Assembly (NCBI GenBank): GCA_029449245.1
Contig: JANATF010000004.1
Location: forward strand, 2,666,001-2,730,000
Reading direction: 5' to 3'
From: Mortierella alpina
Lineage: Eukaryota > Mortierellomycota > Mortierellomycetes > Mortierellales > Mortierellaceae
DNA length: 64,000 nucleotides
In this document: positions 45,124 through 57,157 of the stretch, in pieces
How positions within the stretch are numbered: position 1 is the stretch's first letter
How the letters are laid out: every line of letters begins with the position of its first letter
Notes under the pieces: model-generated
The model's database searches: none
Seen by the model: only the letters and a program-made list of their open reading frames with translations
What the model was told of the DNA's origin: nothing
Translations under genes and position numbers: made by a program

Positions 45124-46189
45124 ATGTCAGTCGGCTCAGTCGTCCCATTCATCAACGACTTTCTGGTCATCAACGGAGATGCTTCCATCACCATCGGAGG
45201 ACCCGTACCTCAAGGCCGCACCAAAGTTGTCGTACTCGAGTTCTGGGCAACGTAAATAAGTCCTGCCTCTTTTTACGCATACGCGCATACGACAAGCACG
45301 CGCAACTTCAACTTGAGGATATGATCCGCTGCCGTGCAATCTATAACAACAGACTCTTATCTTTCTTGTTGCTTGGCATTCTCTGCTGCTGTCTTGATGT
45401 ATATTATATATAATGCGAATGCGCAGCTGGTGTGGACCTTGTTTGCAAAGGTAACGATGGGGATGCTGTGCATGCTGCTGTTGTCTGTTTCTTTTTCAGC
45501 ACAAAGGACGCGCTTGATCCGATATGCCTGCCCACTGTACTGATCTATGACCCGATCGACCAACTTCCCGCCATAGCATCCCACACTTGTCGGAACTCCA
45601 GCGCAAGTACAAGGACGTGGATGTCACCATTGTAGGATCGACAAACGAGCAGGACGAGCAGGTATTTTTACTACGCGCAACTTTTTTTTTTCGGCCTGAT
45701 ACAAAAGGCTCTGCAGATCCCAAGTTGCAAACAAACCCGACTATAACTCTCTCTCTCGCCCTCTCTCTCTCGCGCGCGCGCTAGAAAATCCGTGAGTTTG
45801 TCAAGAGCAAGTCGATGGAGTACACGGTCGTGATGGACAAGAACCAGTCTCTGCACTCTCAGGTGTTCAAGCCCAGTGGCGCCACAGGAATTCCGTTTGC
45901 TGCAGTGATTGTTAACAACAAGATTGTGTTTTCGGGTCATCCCATGGATCCCAAGTTTGGACAGACGCTGGAGGAAGCAGCTGCGACTGCGTCGTCGACG
46001 CGTAAGGAGCCTGTTGCTTTACCCGTGATCACACAGAGCTATGAGGAGCTGATGCAGATGCGACCCAAGGAACTGCGTCAGATTTTGGAAGAGAGAGGGA
46101 TCCGAACGGTTGGATGCTCAGAGAAGGGTGATTTCGCAAAGTTGATCACGGAGACGTGTGCAACGACGCAGTACTACAAGCAAGAGTAA
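45124..46189 (+). CDS. Thioredoxin-fold protein with CGPC active site and C-terminal SAP-like motif
   Basis: Exons 45124-45251, 45427-45450, 45577-45661 and 45785-46189 give 213 residues. The thioredoxin/TlpA-like fold is clear: [20 protein letters not shown] with redox cysteines C45 and C48, then HLSELQRKYKDVDVTIVGST, VVMDKNQSLHSQVF, and the cis-Pro region GATGIPFAAVIVNNKIVFSG. It should reduce or rearrange disulfides, or peroxides if of AhpC type; the partner is unknown. No signal peptide or TM is visible, so cytosolic or nuclear. The last 40 residues read MRPKELRQILEERGIRTVGC followed by SEKGDFAKL, a helix-extended-helix of SAP or MANF-C type. Exon 2 is a 24-nt micro-exon carrying the whole WCGPC motif. 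Confidence 0.88.
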
Positions 46190-47234
46190 CGGGCTTATGG
46201 GTCTTAGCAAAGGCGGAAGGAAAAGAGTGGTGTTGGTATTGATCACTCGACTTGCTTACACAGTCCTTGGTGGGTCGAAATAAACAAGCAGCCAGGTATA
46301 CGCCCTTGCAAATAACCCCAAAGGGCTGGACCACTCGCTATGGACCCAAACTCGGGAGAGACCCTTATCGCGGGTGAAAGTAGGTGATGTACCTGCGGAG
46401 GGTGAAGACGTACAGAGGAATAGTGCTCTGTTTTACCAAATGACAGCCTTGAACGATGTAAGCAAGAGGCTCACGCAGACAATGTTAGATCCGACCCGTA
46501 GCTACCTCGAGTGTAGATGACAAAGTCCTACATCATGGCTGACCTGCTCTTCACACACGGCCGCTACGCCTTCCCGAAATGGAGTTAGGTGTAGGTTTCC
46601 ACGTTGTTTTGACAGCTTGTCCGTTCACACAACCTTGTCTCAAGGCAATGAACTTTGTCTCGACCGCCTGTCATGCCGACCAGATCGGGTCAGGAACAGC
46701 TGTGGGCCATTGCTCTACAACACTCAACTCTTGGCCTCCCGGATCCCTTCTGCTTTGTCCTCGAGGAGGGCTCACCTCCAAGGCGAGACACTCCGAGGAA
46801 TGTGGAGACGAGACGTGGAGCCTACGTATGGCATGTTATGTAGTCGGGGCTGCCCATCCGTGTCCATGACAACGGAACAATTATGCCTGCGAAGAAGAAG
46901 GCTCTGTTTTTTTTATTATCGCTTTACACGGACGGCAAGAATAGAATGTCAACGATTCTTTACTTTCACCGGGGTATGTCCACACAGCGGCGACACAGCT
47001 TCGCTTAGCCAAGTCATGGCATAATAAACACAAGGTTTTTCTGACGCTTTCTTTTTATATCGCTGCAGTACTCCACTATCCTGCGGCCCTTCGTACCTGC
47101 CGCTCGCCTTCTCTTTCTCTCACTCTCTTAATTCGGTCTGCTGCTCTGCTTGTATTGGGCCAGATCACTCCATCACTCCATCTCGCCATCTCTCCATCTG
47201 TTCATCTTTCGCAATCATTCATCCCATTCTCGCC
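46190..47234. other. 1.04-kb intergenic region
   Basis: Begins with the thioredoxin-gene 3' UTR. The middle has balanced composition and short open frames only. From about 47090 C/T-rich sequence (CTTTCTCTCACTCTC, and repeated CCATC(T/A)C words near 47168-47200) leads to the start at 47235. No gene called. Confidence 0.5.
46279..46284 (+). terminator. Poly(A) signal of thioredoxin-fold gene
   Basis: AATAAA lies 89 bases after the stop codon at 46187-46189. Confidence 0.5.
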
Positions 47235-50200
47235 ATGACACCCGAGGAGCTGGATCAACCGCTTGATACAAGATCGCCAGGGCCTTCAGCCCTGTCCGAA
47301 CCCTCTGTCACAGCTGTCCCCGGCGCTCTCTGTCATTCCGCAGACCTAGACATGGTCTCGGCGGCAAAAGACAGCTATATTCTCAAGGGCTGGGTAAGAG
47401 TGCCTATCACCTTGTGTTGGGAGGAAGATGGTCTGTGCCATTCCCTGGCGTGGATTGCACGTTTGTTCGCTAACCGATATTTGCACTGCTGCTCTCTTGC
47501 GCCATTCCTTTTTAGATGGTGCTCAACGATGGCTGTCCCGACTGCAACGTAAGTACCCTGCGTGCTAACACTTGCTGCTAACGGTCTGGCTCTTCTGCTA
47601 GCCGTTGTGAAAAAGGGGCGGCATTCCAACCACAACCACACAACCACAGTGTACTGTCGTATAACGGATAGGGGAATGAGTCCAGTGGTACACATTCCTT
47701 TGTATCGACGAGCGAATGGGCACACTGCCATGCCTTTGTTGTGTGCCTTTTTGTCTCTTTGAGCAAGGTATCTGGAGAGGATAGATGGGTGGATGTGCAT
47801 GTGTCCCTGAATAGAGGCTGCCAGTTCACCCAGAGACTGCATCGTGCTGCAGAGAGTGGACATGTACTCTCCCCAGCATGTGCATGCCATATGCATTTGG
47901 TTTAATGTACTGTCGTGTGAGTGCCTCGGCTGACAGTCTTCTTTTTTCCTTCTGTCGTTTCGTCTGCACCTCTTGCTCCGCCTTTTCTTTTCCCTTCACT
48001 CTCTTTGCCTCTCTCTCTCTCTCTCTCTCTCCCTCTCTCTCTCTCTTCACCACTCTCTCGCCCTACTCTCGCCCTATTCTCGCCCCTTTGCAATTCGCGT
48101 TACATTCCTTCCATTGAACACCTGCGTCCACAGACCCCGTTGATGCGTAATCAGGAGGCGACCAACCAAGTCTGTGTCAACTGCGAGATCAACCCACCTA
48201 TCGACCCCGAGGAGCAAGACGACGAACTGCAGCTGCTTGACATAGAGTCAGAGCCAGAGTCCCCGCTTACAGCAACCGACACCACCAACTCCCTTCTCAG
48301 CACCATGGCTATGCCCGCACCCACCTCGGTTCTGCCATCAGCCCCAGCGCCTGGAGCTTACAAACCACTATCACCTACACACCATCGCATGTCCGTCCTG
48401 GATCCCGCCATGGAAGGTGTGCGCAAGGCCGCCTTCCGCTCACCTTCTGGACGCATCATTGGTGGCCATGCCCCACCGCCCCTCATGGCTCCTCCGCCTC
48501 CAACTGCGGCCGACTTTCCGAGGCCTCCTCCGCCTCCAAGATCCTCGACACCTCTTCCTTCACCACCCAGGATGGCTCCCCCTCCAAAAGCCATCTCTGG
48601 CCCTCTGAGCCACAATCTCGCCTTCCCCCGGCCACCTGGTCCACCTCCACCAGCAAACCCTTTGGCCTCGCCTCCCTTCTCACCTCTCGCCCCAAAGCTG
48701 AACCCAAGGGACAAGAGACGATCACCGCAAAGTTCTGTGGTGATGCAGGGTACTATCCTGCCCCCCTCGTCCCCTCCTCCCAGACGTCCGACTCTCCCAA
48801 CTCCGCCTTCGTCGAGTGCCATCATTCCAGGCCTTGGGTCCGAGTCCGACGCACACACTAGCTTACAGAATGCTGAGGTCACGGCCGAGATCATGCATGA
48901 GAGCACCGGCTGGGAAGGCAGGGGTTCGGACGTGGACACTGCACGCTACCATACTGCTCTCATGTCGACCCAATCAGCCGAGGGTGAGGATGAGAAGGCC
49001 TTGGAGAGCCATGACGAGTTCGAGGACGCTGCAGAGGAGATGGTACAGAGATCCAGTGATCATGAAAGCAAGCAGAGTGAGGTGCGAAGGGAGCAAAACG
49101 AGAAGGCATCCCGTTTGATGGGCGAGAAGATGCTTCAGGGCTGGACCATGCTGCAGGAACCGTGCCCTAACGCTGGGTGTTTCGGGGTAAGTCCTTGCTG
49201 TAAATTTCGCAATGTATCCACACCACGATAACGGGTTGATTTCATTTCCCATCTCGCGATGGTTGTGCGCGCCCGTGCCAAAACCTTTTTATTATTGTGC
49301 TTGGGAGTGTTCTTTTTCTTTTTTTGCATGGGGCGTGTAATTGCTGCTCCCTGTCTTTCTCTCCTGTCTTCTGCCTGGAGACAGGGAGAAGGCGGAGGAG
49401 GAGGGAGAATTCTGAGCATTTGTGCTCCGGCGTCCCTTGCGCGCATGATGGACAAACATACAACCACAACAAATCGGAGAAGTCGGTGGGGGAAAAGAAG
49501 AACCTTTCAGCCTGCCTTTGTTTCTGTCCCTATGCACTCCGTGGCCTTGTGCAACTGTGCAATTGTGCTATCATGAACTCACATGCATTGCCTCAAAAAT
49601 AATGCTCTCGACTCTTAACATTTTCGTAACTTTTGTTGGTAGGTGCCTCTGATGAGAAGCCGTGAAAAGAAAGATTTCTGTGTGGTCTGTGAGACATATC
49701 ACCAACGGGAACAGGAACAGGAGCCTGGAAAACACTCAATTGCTCCATCAACACCCACTTCCGCGGCGAAACCAAATGGGATTGCGACAAGTGCAGTTTC
49801 ATTCACGGCATCGCGCTTTCCAGCGCCACCTACCACACTGCCACCTGCCCCTCGAGCCACCTCGCCAACATCGGTGGCCTCGGCCTCGACCTCACCGCAG
49901 TTCAGGGCTACATCGCCTATACCCAGTCCTGGACAGTCCAGAGTATCTGCTGCCCTCCAAGGGCGGATATCGTCCTCAATCATACTCCCTCCACCAGCAT
50001 CCATGTCGCCCAGCTTCGGAATGACCAGTCAACAAATCTTGCATAGAGCCACCAATGAAGATATGGATGTAAGTTGTACCTTCCTCCGCAGTATCGCTGA
50101 ATGCTCTCTATACAGGATAACCCTTCTGGGGCCCCATGCGTTTTTGGTTTGATACTCCTCCCAGTCCGCTTACATGTGAGGCAAGGGAGGTGTACAGTAC

Positions 50201-50735
50201 AGACGATATTATTTCAGTTCCCGATTATCTAATAGATCCCATCCATTAACCTTGATCCGCTGTTTGTTCCTCCTTGTGATAGAAGCTGGCATCTGAAGAC
50301 GAGGAAACAAAGAGGCATCTGCAGATGATTGGCAAGGTCAACGAGTTCTCTGCAAAGTCACTGCCACCTGTGCCGCCAGTCCCAGTCACTCCTGCCTCGT
50401 CAACGTCTCGTCCGACTTCGACATATTCCAATTCTTCTGGTTACAACTCTTCTGATCGAGAACGCTCTCAGCGACATCACGCACAGAACGCAGGCGCTTC
50501 TCACTTTAGCCATCCTGAGCAGAATGCCCGGATACCCGCGCCGCCTGTCCCGCTGACCCCAGAGATACAGGCGATCGTCAGCGCTACGCACAAGACGATG
50601 GCAACGCTCCTGACAAAATTGGAACTCTATCGGCTGGCCCTGGAGGTTTCTGAGAATCCAAAGGAGTGCCATGCCCTGGCAAATCAGATCAAAGGGATTA
50701 TGGAGTGCCTGAGAGTGTGCCGCGAGGTCCTTTAA
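47235..50735 (+). CDS. ZNRD2: ZNRD2/SSSCA1 (autoantigen p27)-like protein with two zinc-ribbon modules
   Basis: Exons 47235-47393, 47516-47548, 48134-49186, 49643-50068 and 50283-50735 (all phase 0) give about 707 residues; the animal protein is about 200 with one module. Module 1 (about 45-81): ILKGWMVLNDGCPDCNTPLM then VCVNC. Module 2 (about 388-431): MGEKMLQGWTMLQEPCPNAG, then CFGVPLMR and FCVVC. Each has two CxxC-type pairs (C60/C63 with C78/C81; C408/C413 with C428/C431) for one zinc. The linker (85-385) is Pro-rich (PPPP runs) and acidic near its end. The C-terminus ends with a helical domain (MATLLTKLELYRLALEVSE, then CHALANQIKGIMECLRVC), also seen in fungal members. ZNRD2 is tied to tankyrase and mitotic functions in animals; the fungal role is unknown. 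Confidence 0.88.
48009..48046 (+). repeat. CT microsatellite in intron 2 of ZNRD2-like gene
   Basis: A near-perfect (CT)n tract of about 38 bases interrupted once by CC. It lies in the 585-nt intron 2, about 90 bases upstream of the acceptor at 48133, so it could act as an extended polypyrimidine tract. It also makes the plus-strand open frame here look spuriously long. Confidence 0.9.
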
Positions 50736-53700
50736 TTACTTCCGCGGACCTCTACTTTTCGCTCCAAAAAGTCGACTGCACTCCCTCTATCATAAAACGC
50801 ATCCCAGCATACACTCAGCATTCCAAAATTCCAGGCATCTCTTACGACCCATTCCCAAGACAAGTACCATACTTACCCCTGCAACTCCACTCTCTTATTC
50901 AACGACATTATACCATGCTTTACGTGATGAATATTTTTTTGCCCACGATGTGTTTATTCTTCGTTATACAATGCAAAGTACTACATATATCCTCTACAAT
51001 AGTCATTCAGTCATACCTAAAGATAAAAAGCAAGCACGAAATGAGTTCAGTGGTTCTTCTGTACGTTGTTGTGGTAATCCATCTGCCTCCAGTCATTGAG
51101 ATATGTCATAGGATGCCTCAGAAGTAAAATGTGTATGTGATTTTTTTGTCATCCTTCTTCAACATTGAAGTGAGAATTGCAGAATCGCGTATCATCCACG
51201 GCAGACATATGCTCCAAAACGAAAAGTGTTGCCAGAGAAAAGAGTATTTTACCTTTTTATTCCTTTTTTTTTTCTTTTCTACACGATATGTACCTTTGAT
51301 CCAAAGGATTGTTCAGCAACAATGGGTATCTAGAACAATAACCTGCCAAATTCCAGAAGAATATCTGCGATTAGTAACTCTGTTGTAGCCTTTCAATGCA
51401 AAGCACCAGAAAGAAAACACGGATGTAGCAACGAGAAGAGGAAAAAGAATGAAAAAAGATGGGATTGTGGATTGCTTCAGATCAAGGAAGGCACGATGTT
51501 TCAATCAACATAATGTGTTTAGACGCGGAATATCGATACATCATAAGCAAGGAGGGTCGCCACCACCTTTCCTTTTCTTTTCTTTTCTTCTTCGTACGTT
51601 GAGATGAAGGTTGCAGATCAAAATGAACATATGGGAGGGAAAAAACATGTGCATACCTTGTGTTCAATTGGTCTGTGAAGATCCGAAAAACGGTTTGCCA
51701 TATCAAATCAAGATCAGACGGCTACCCAATGCAGAGTCCAGCGCTAGAGAAACGAAAGCCATATCCGTGGATTGCAATTGTTCCTCGAAGATTTGGACTC
51801 GCACTGGTAGATCCTGATCTTGAATGAGTCTGGGACGCGTTCAGATGATGAGGTTGGGAGGAATGAAGGACAAAGGGGAGAGATCAAAGTGAGAAAAAAG
51901 GAAAACAAACGGGTAGAAAATTTTTCATCTTTATATGCAGGAAACCTTATCACGTACAATTGCACGTACAAACACGCTCAAGGTCCCTCCCCCCGCCCCC
52001 ACAGACGATAATCCGAGCAGGCACTTCATGGGACCCTTGATGACCTTTCCTTTCAATTGGCGCTACATGGGACACGTTCACGTTGCAGAGTTTTTGTCTA
52101 CAGATATGTTCGCTCTTTCAATGACAATGGTCTCAAGGCACAGGGGTGTGGTGGTACTACGAGCTCAGGCTCAAGTGGCGAACGCTCTGTTGTTGATGAA
52201 GCCTCATAGCTGTCAAGAGGGAACACCAGGTCCTGTGAAGAGTTGGTGTGCCAAGGGCACAATGCGTCTCAATCGACTCACGACTGTCTCAACAGTTTAC
52301 ATCGCCTGCCACTTACTATCCACTGCTTTTTTCCCCGTCTAGCAATTAGACAGGCACAAAGAGGTCGCTGCTCTGTAGCTACCAGGCAAGTTGATGTTCC
52401 GTAGGCTATCAAGACGTCTTTCATACCATCCATGATCAAAGACATAGTTGTAACATGCAAGACGCCAAAAGGTGCGAAAAAAAAATCCCTTAGATAAATC
52501 TTCATCTGAGGAGTAGAGAGAGTCACGCGCGCCGCACAGTGAAAATTTGCTCATCGTACCTGATCTGCTAAATATCCATCTTTCGTTCCCGTCCTTGCCA
52601 GGAAGCAACTGATGCCCAGTTTGGATACTGCGCCGTAGTAGACGAGTAACCATTGCAGTGTGTCCTGCTCCGCCACTTTATACGGTAAAAGTCGATGATT
52701 ACACACCACCGCAGCGGTTGTCGGCAGTTGCGTGTACCGACCAAGAGGTCGTAGCGCTACACCTGTGGACGCAGAGCGCAGAGTATGCGCTACTTTACAG
52801 CAAGTGAGAATGCAGCCTTGCAGGACGGCGGCGTTAGGTTGCTTATGGCCCTTTGAGTTTGCAGTGCACGGCAAATTTAAGTATGAGTAGCCGGGACTAC
52901 GTATTGAGTTCGATCGCGCCAAGGAACAACGGGAGATTTAGAGAGGGATGCGCAGATGCGGTGTCAAGAAAAGGAAATTCGTCCGGTTATTAAATATGCC
53001 GAAGGGAGGTTCCCCACTGTAGCTTCTCATCCCACACTTCGATTAACACCCCGCTCTACAACTTGGACAGGGTGCGTGGAGAGGAAAGTGCATTCTTCAA
53101 TCGCCTGTGGAGATTCAAGGTAACATAGAGTGCGCCTTGAGTTGCAGGCCGTCTTGAGCATGGTTGAAAGTGGGTGATGCCCCTGCCGCCTTTTCGTGCG
53201 TAGTGTGCATTTACCGGGTGCATTTATCGGTAGTCAGGGTAAAAGTATACACCAGTCAAGCGCTCTAACCGAAGGAGGAGGGAAAGCGCTGCGCTTTGAT
53301 CTCGACTTGTTCCTGAAGGGGGCAAGTGGAGTGCATGTGAAGTGTTTGTTGTGCCTCTGGCTGTCCCCTGACGTAAAGTGATCGAACAATTCGACACGCA
53401 GCATTTCCAATCCAGCGAAGCAGGCAAACAACGGGCCTCCAACTCTATCAACATTAGAAGTCGGTCAACAACACCTGCTTCTCTAGTGCTTGAATGCAGG
53501 TCCAATTGCAACTGTCGGACAAGAAAAAAAGCGGTGCTTCTCCCAAACTTATAAATATGTGGGCCGATTAGCACCCCTCTGCCCTGTCACTCTTCTTCTC
53601 AACTTATCGCTCGCACTCTCCTCCTCACTACACATTTATCCTTCTCTTATTTCGCAGATCGTTCCTCATCGAAGCACTTCTCAAAACAGCAAACAGCAGC

Positions 53701-53737
53701 ACAAACGACAACACTCTACACAATTGCTAGCCCCACA
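50736..53737. other. 3-kb gene-free region upstream of the MFS pair
   Basis: Contains the ZNRD2 3' end at left and the first MFS promoter at right. Between them no ATG frame exceeds about 135 codons and none shows a splice-compatible partner or motif. A TTTTC repeat lies near 51568-51590. No transposase, integrase, terminal repeats or tRNA-like fold was recognised. Either unexplained spacer or heavily decayed elements. Confidence 0.55.
53550..53557 (+). promoter_or_regulatory. TATA box of first MFS gene
   Basis: TATAAATA 188 bases upstream of the start at 53738. The presumed transcript leader downstream of it is C/T/A-rich and has no ATG before the start codon, apart from the one overlapping the TATA box itself. 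Confidence 0.6.
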
Positions 53738-55667
53738 ATGGCGTTCGCAGCCGAATCAAAGCAGGATAACGCGGGTGGCATGTCCGTGTCCTCCACCGCT
53801 GTCTCTGAATCCTCTATCTCTCTTAATGTCGGCGATCAAAAGCATGAGGCCCCAACTGTTGACGAGGGCAATGCTGCCTCTGAAACGGACGCACCACCCC
53901 CAATGTTCCATAAACCACCTCCCAAGCAGTTTCTCCTGATTATGATAGCGTAAGTCGCTTTATACGGCACCCTCTTGTTAGTTTTTGCTCTACCGAACCG
54001 GCTCCGCTTCTTTAAAGAAAATAGCGCTTCTCTCGCTTGTGCTAACTCTTATGCTATTTTTTTTTCACTAGTCTTTCCCTCTGTGTATTCCTTGCGAGTT
54101 TGGACCAGATCATCGTCGCTACCTCGATTCCCGCTATCACTAAAGAGTACACTTCTTTGGGTGATATTTCATGGCTCGGCACAGCATATATGATGACCTC
54201 CACAGCCTTCCAGCCTCTTTATGGTAAGATACTCACCCTACGTCCTGGCCCAACGACACAAATATGCTTGATCCAAGAGCTGCGTGCTGATGCCTGTTGC
54301 CATCTTTTATTTTCTCATTCTTCTTAGGCAAAGTATCGGATATCTTTGGAAGAAAGGCGACTATGCTCTTTGCCAACGTTATGTTCTTGGTCGGATCGGC
54401 CATTGCCGGCTGGGCCACGTCCATGTCCATGCTCATCGTCGGTCGTGCTGTCGCCGGAATTGGAGCTGGAGGACTGATGGCAATGGTCTTCATTATCCTG
54501 TCTGACATGCTTGACATGCGCGAGCGTGGAAAATACATTGGTTTCATTGGAGCCATCTTTTCACTCTCCTCTGTGATCGGTCCTCTGCTCGGTGGTGCCT
54601 TCACCGATAACCTCACATGGCGCTGGTCGTTCTGGATCAATCTGCCCTTCGGAGCCATCTCAATCCTCTTCATCTCCCTGTACCTGAACCTCCCTATTCC
54701 CAAGGGCTCATTCCGTGACAAGATCAAGAGGATCGACTTTTATGGATCGTTCCTTCTCCTCGGCGCTGTTATTCTTATCCTCGTGCCACTCAGCTGGGGC
54801 GGTGGCAAGTATGAATGGAACTCGGGCATTGTCATTGGTCTGCTCTGTGCCGGCTTCGCTGTGGCAGTAATCTTTGTCCTGGTCGAATGGAAGATCCCAG
54901 CCGAGCCCATTGTTCCCATCCACCTGTACAAGATCCGCAACCTCTGGGCTACCTATGGCTCCTTGTTTTTCAGCGGCATGGCCTTCTTTGGAATCCTCTT
55001 TTACCTGCCCGTTTACTTCCAGGTCATCAAGCAAGAATCTGCCACGGTCGGAGGTCTCGAGACTGTGCCATTTGTGATTGGAATTGTCATCACCTCCATT
55101 TCTTCTGGAATCTGGGTCTTGAAGAGAGGCACGTATGCCTTCTTTCCCGCAGTCGGCAACGCCCTCTTCATTGCTGGTTCAGCACTGTGTGTCCTCTTCG
55201 CGCGTGACACGCCGCGTGTGGTCTCCATTTTCATTCTCTTGGTCTGTGGTCTCGGTATGGGATTCACGATGCAGGCCTCGACCCTTGCAGTCCAGGCCGC
55301 TGTCAAGCCCAAGTACATGGCCACGGTCACCGCCTCGGTTCAGTTTGTGCGTTCGCTCGGTCAGGTCTTTGGCATTGCCATTGTTGGCTCTGTTTTCAAC
55401 AACAAACTCGAGTCGACTCTTCTTGAACACTTCCCTTCGGACCCGACGATTTTGAGGGCGGCCCAAGATTACGAACATATCAAGAAGTACAATGAGATGG
55501 ACCGGGATACGATTTACGATAGCTTTATCCATTCCCTTCACTTTGTGTTCTACAGCAGTATTGCCTTTACGTCCTTGGCCTTCATCATGAGCTGCTTTAT
55601 TCAGCACAGGGAGCTCAAGACGAATGCTAACCAGCAAAAGCCCGAGATGACTGTCGAGATGGCGTAA
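53738..55667 (+). CDS. MFS drug:H+ antiporter, DHA2 type (copy A)
   Basis: Exons 53738-53949, 54072-54223 and 54328-55667 give about 567 residues. A Ser/Asp-rich cytosolic N-terminus of about 60 residues ends PPPMFHKPPPKQF, then TM1. Signatures: LASLDQIIVATSIPAITKEY in TM1, WLGTAYMMTSTAFQPLYGKV and SDIFGRK (motif A), GRAVAGIGAGG (motif B region), LSSVIGPLLGG (antiporter motif C) and WRWSFWINLPFGA. This is the 14-TM DHA2 family of Fnx1, Vba and fungal azole/toxin efflux proteins. It exports drugs or takes basic amino acids into the vacuole; the substrate is not readable. Copy B at 57158 shares all intron positions and phases. The C-terminal HRELKTNANQ motif is also shared. Confidence 0.95.
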
Positions 55668-57157
55668 ACCCATCTACCACCACCTCCTCATCCTCCTCTA
55701 CAAAAACAATCCTCCTTTCATAGCATTCATTGTACCTTAATAATAATTCAGCAGCACCCACTTTTATAACATAGCATCTATAAAGAATAAGATATCCCAT
55801 CAAAGTGGGAGGAAAACTTGAACAAGCAACCTGGACTACATACCACATTGCAGTATTTGCACCTGCTCCACAACATACCTTACTGCGGCTTGAAACAACA
55901 GCCGCGCTTATCCTTCTTTGCCGCAGCGCCCGCGCCCCGCGATGGCTATTAAAAGTGGGAACAAAAACTTGTGTTCAGTGTGAGTCGCGTTTTTGATGTA
56001 CAGTAATTTCGTGTCGACGTCTTCAACTGAACCGATTTTAAGAGGCGTTTCCCGCAGGGAGCTATCGCCATCGCTGTTATTTTTTGTTTTTACCGCGGCG
56101 CTACAACCATCGTCAAGCCCCGTCCGTGTTCGGTTTGAGTGTCAAAAAAGGGAAAAAAAGAAAAAAAAAAAAAAAAAAAAAGGCGTCAGTCGACGATCAC
56201 TAATCAAGAAAGCCCAATTTTCGCGTCGTAGGTGATAAAGCCTACCCGACGTAAAGCAATAAAGAGAGGAGTGGATCAACAGAGAGCTGAGAGATAACTT
56301 CGGTTTTTGGGGGAAGTACACTAGCGGGGGAATGCGCAGTTGAAGCGTCCGAAAGGATGCTGCTGGGAGTCATAGCCCATGTATACATGTACGAATTTGT
56401 TTACTCAGCTTGAACTACTGTGGTGGGTGGATCTGGTGTGGAAGAAGGACACGACAAGGAGTGTTTGTTAGAAGCGGATTTTCAAAAGAAGCAAAAAAAA
56501 AAAAAAGGGCGAGGTAGGACCAGATGTGCGATGATTGCATACTGAATGTATTCGATGAGGAGTGTGGACATCTCGACATAAACAAATCAACGGCATATCA
56601 TAATCCCGGCAGAAGAGATTTTTCATCTACACCGCAGGCGAGGGGTGTAGTAAATTTGAAAGGGCTAGAGCGAAGAGCAATTTCGCCAGCGAGCAAAAGA
56701 GTTTCAATCCCACAAGGTTTTTTTTTCTGCGCTTCTGGAAGAAACGCATCGGGCAGCAGGCGCACTGCGCACACCCTTGTCAAATCCACCGCGCTCTCAA
56801 GGCCTTATTTTTGAATTGGTCTTTTCAATTGAACGGGATTTCCGGCCCTAGGGCCGATGCTTCCGTGCCAAGTAAGGTATTATATTCGAGAAATGAATCG
56901 CCCGCGCGCTTGTCCATGCGCTTGCGTCTGCTGTCAACTTTGTTTGAAATAAGGGTGTCCCCTCTACACCCCTCTACACACAACATAGTTGATTTTTGCC
57001 TTCTTTGTAACTTTCGTCAACACCTTGTCAAAATCAAAAGCATATAAATACTTGCCCAACCACCTCCCACTTTCATTGATCTACACTTCATTACCCATTG
57101 CACATCTCTCAGTCCCTTAAAAAGGTTTTGACAAAACCACCTCTTTAATATCTCACC
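55668..57157. other. 1.49-kb spacer between the two MFS copies
   Basis: The left end is copy A 3' UTR; the right end carries copy B promoter. A 21-base poly(A) run occurs near 56161-56181, and a doubled CCCCTCTACAC word at about 56958-56980. No third MFS remnant, transposon or other gene was detected in either strand. Confidence 0.55.
57043..57050 (+). promoter_or_regulatory. TATA box of second MFS gene
   Basis: The same TATAAATA octamer as copy A, here 115 bases upstream of the start at 57158, with an ATG-free leader. Confidence 0.6.

Noticed and set aside
46321-46420. Possible tRNA-like or 5S-like sequence in the spacer after the thioredoxin gene
   Set aside because: No acceptor-stem pairing and no A/B box pair at the right spacing could be found by eye.
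47921-48133. Plus-strand open frame extending upstream of ZNRD2 exon 3
   Set aside because: The extension is translation of the CT microsatellite and intron; the AG at 48133 with T-P-L-M-R directly after it fits the zinc-ribbon module.
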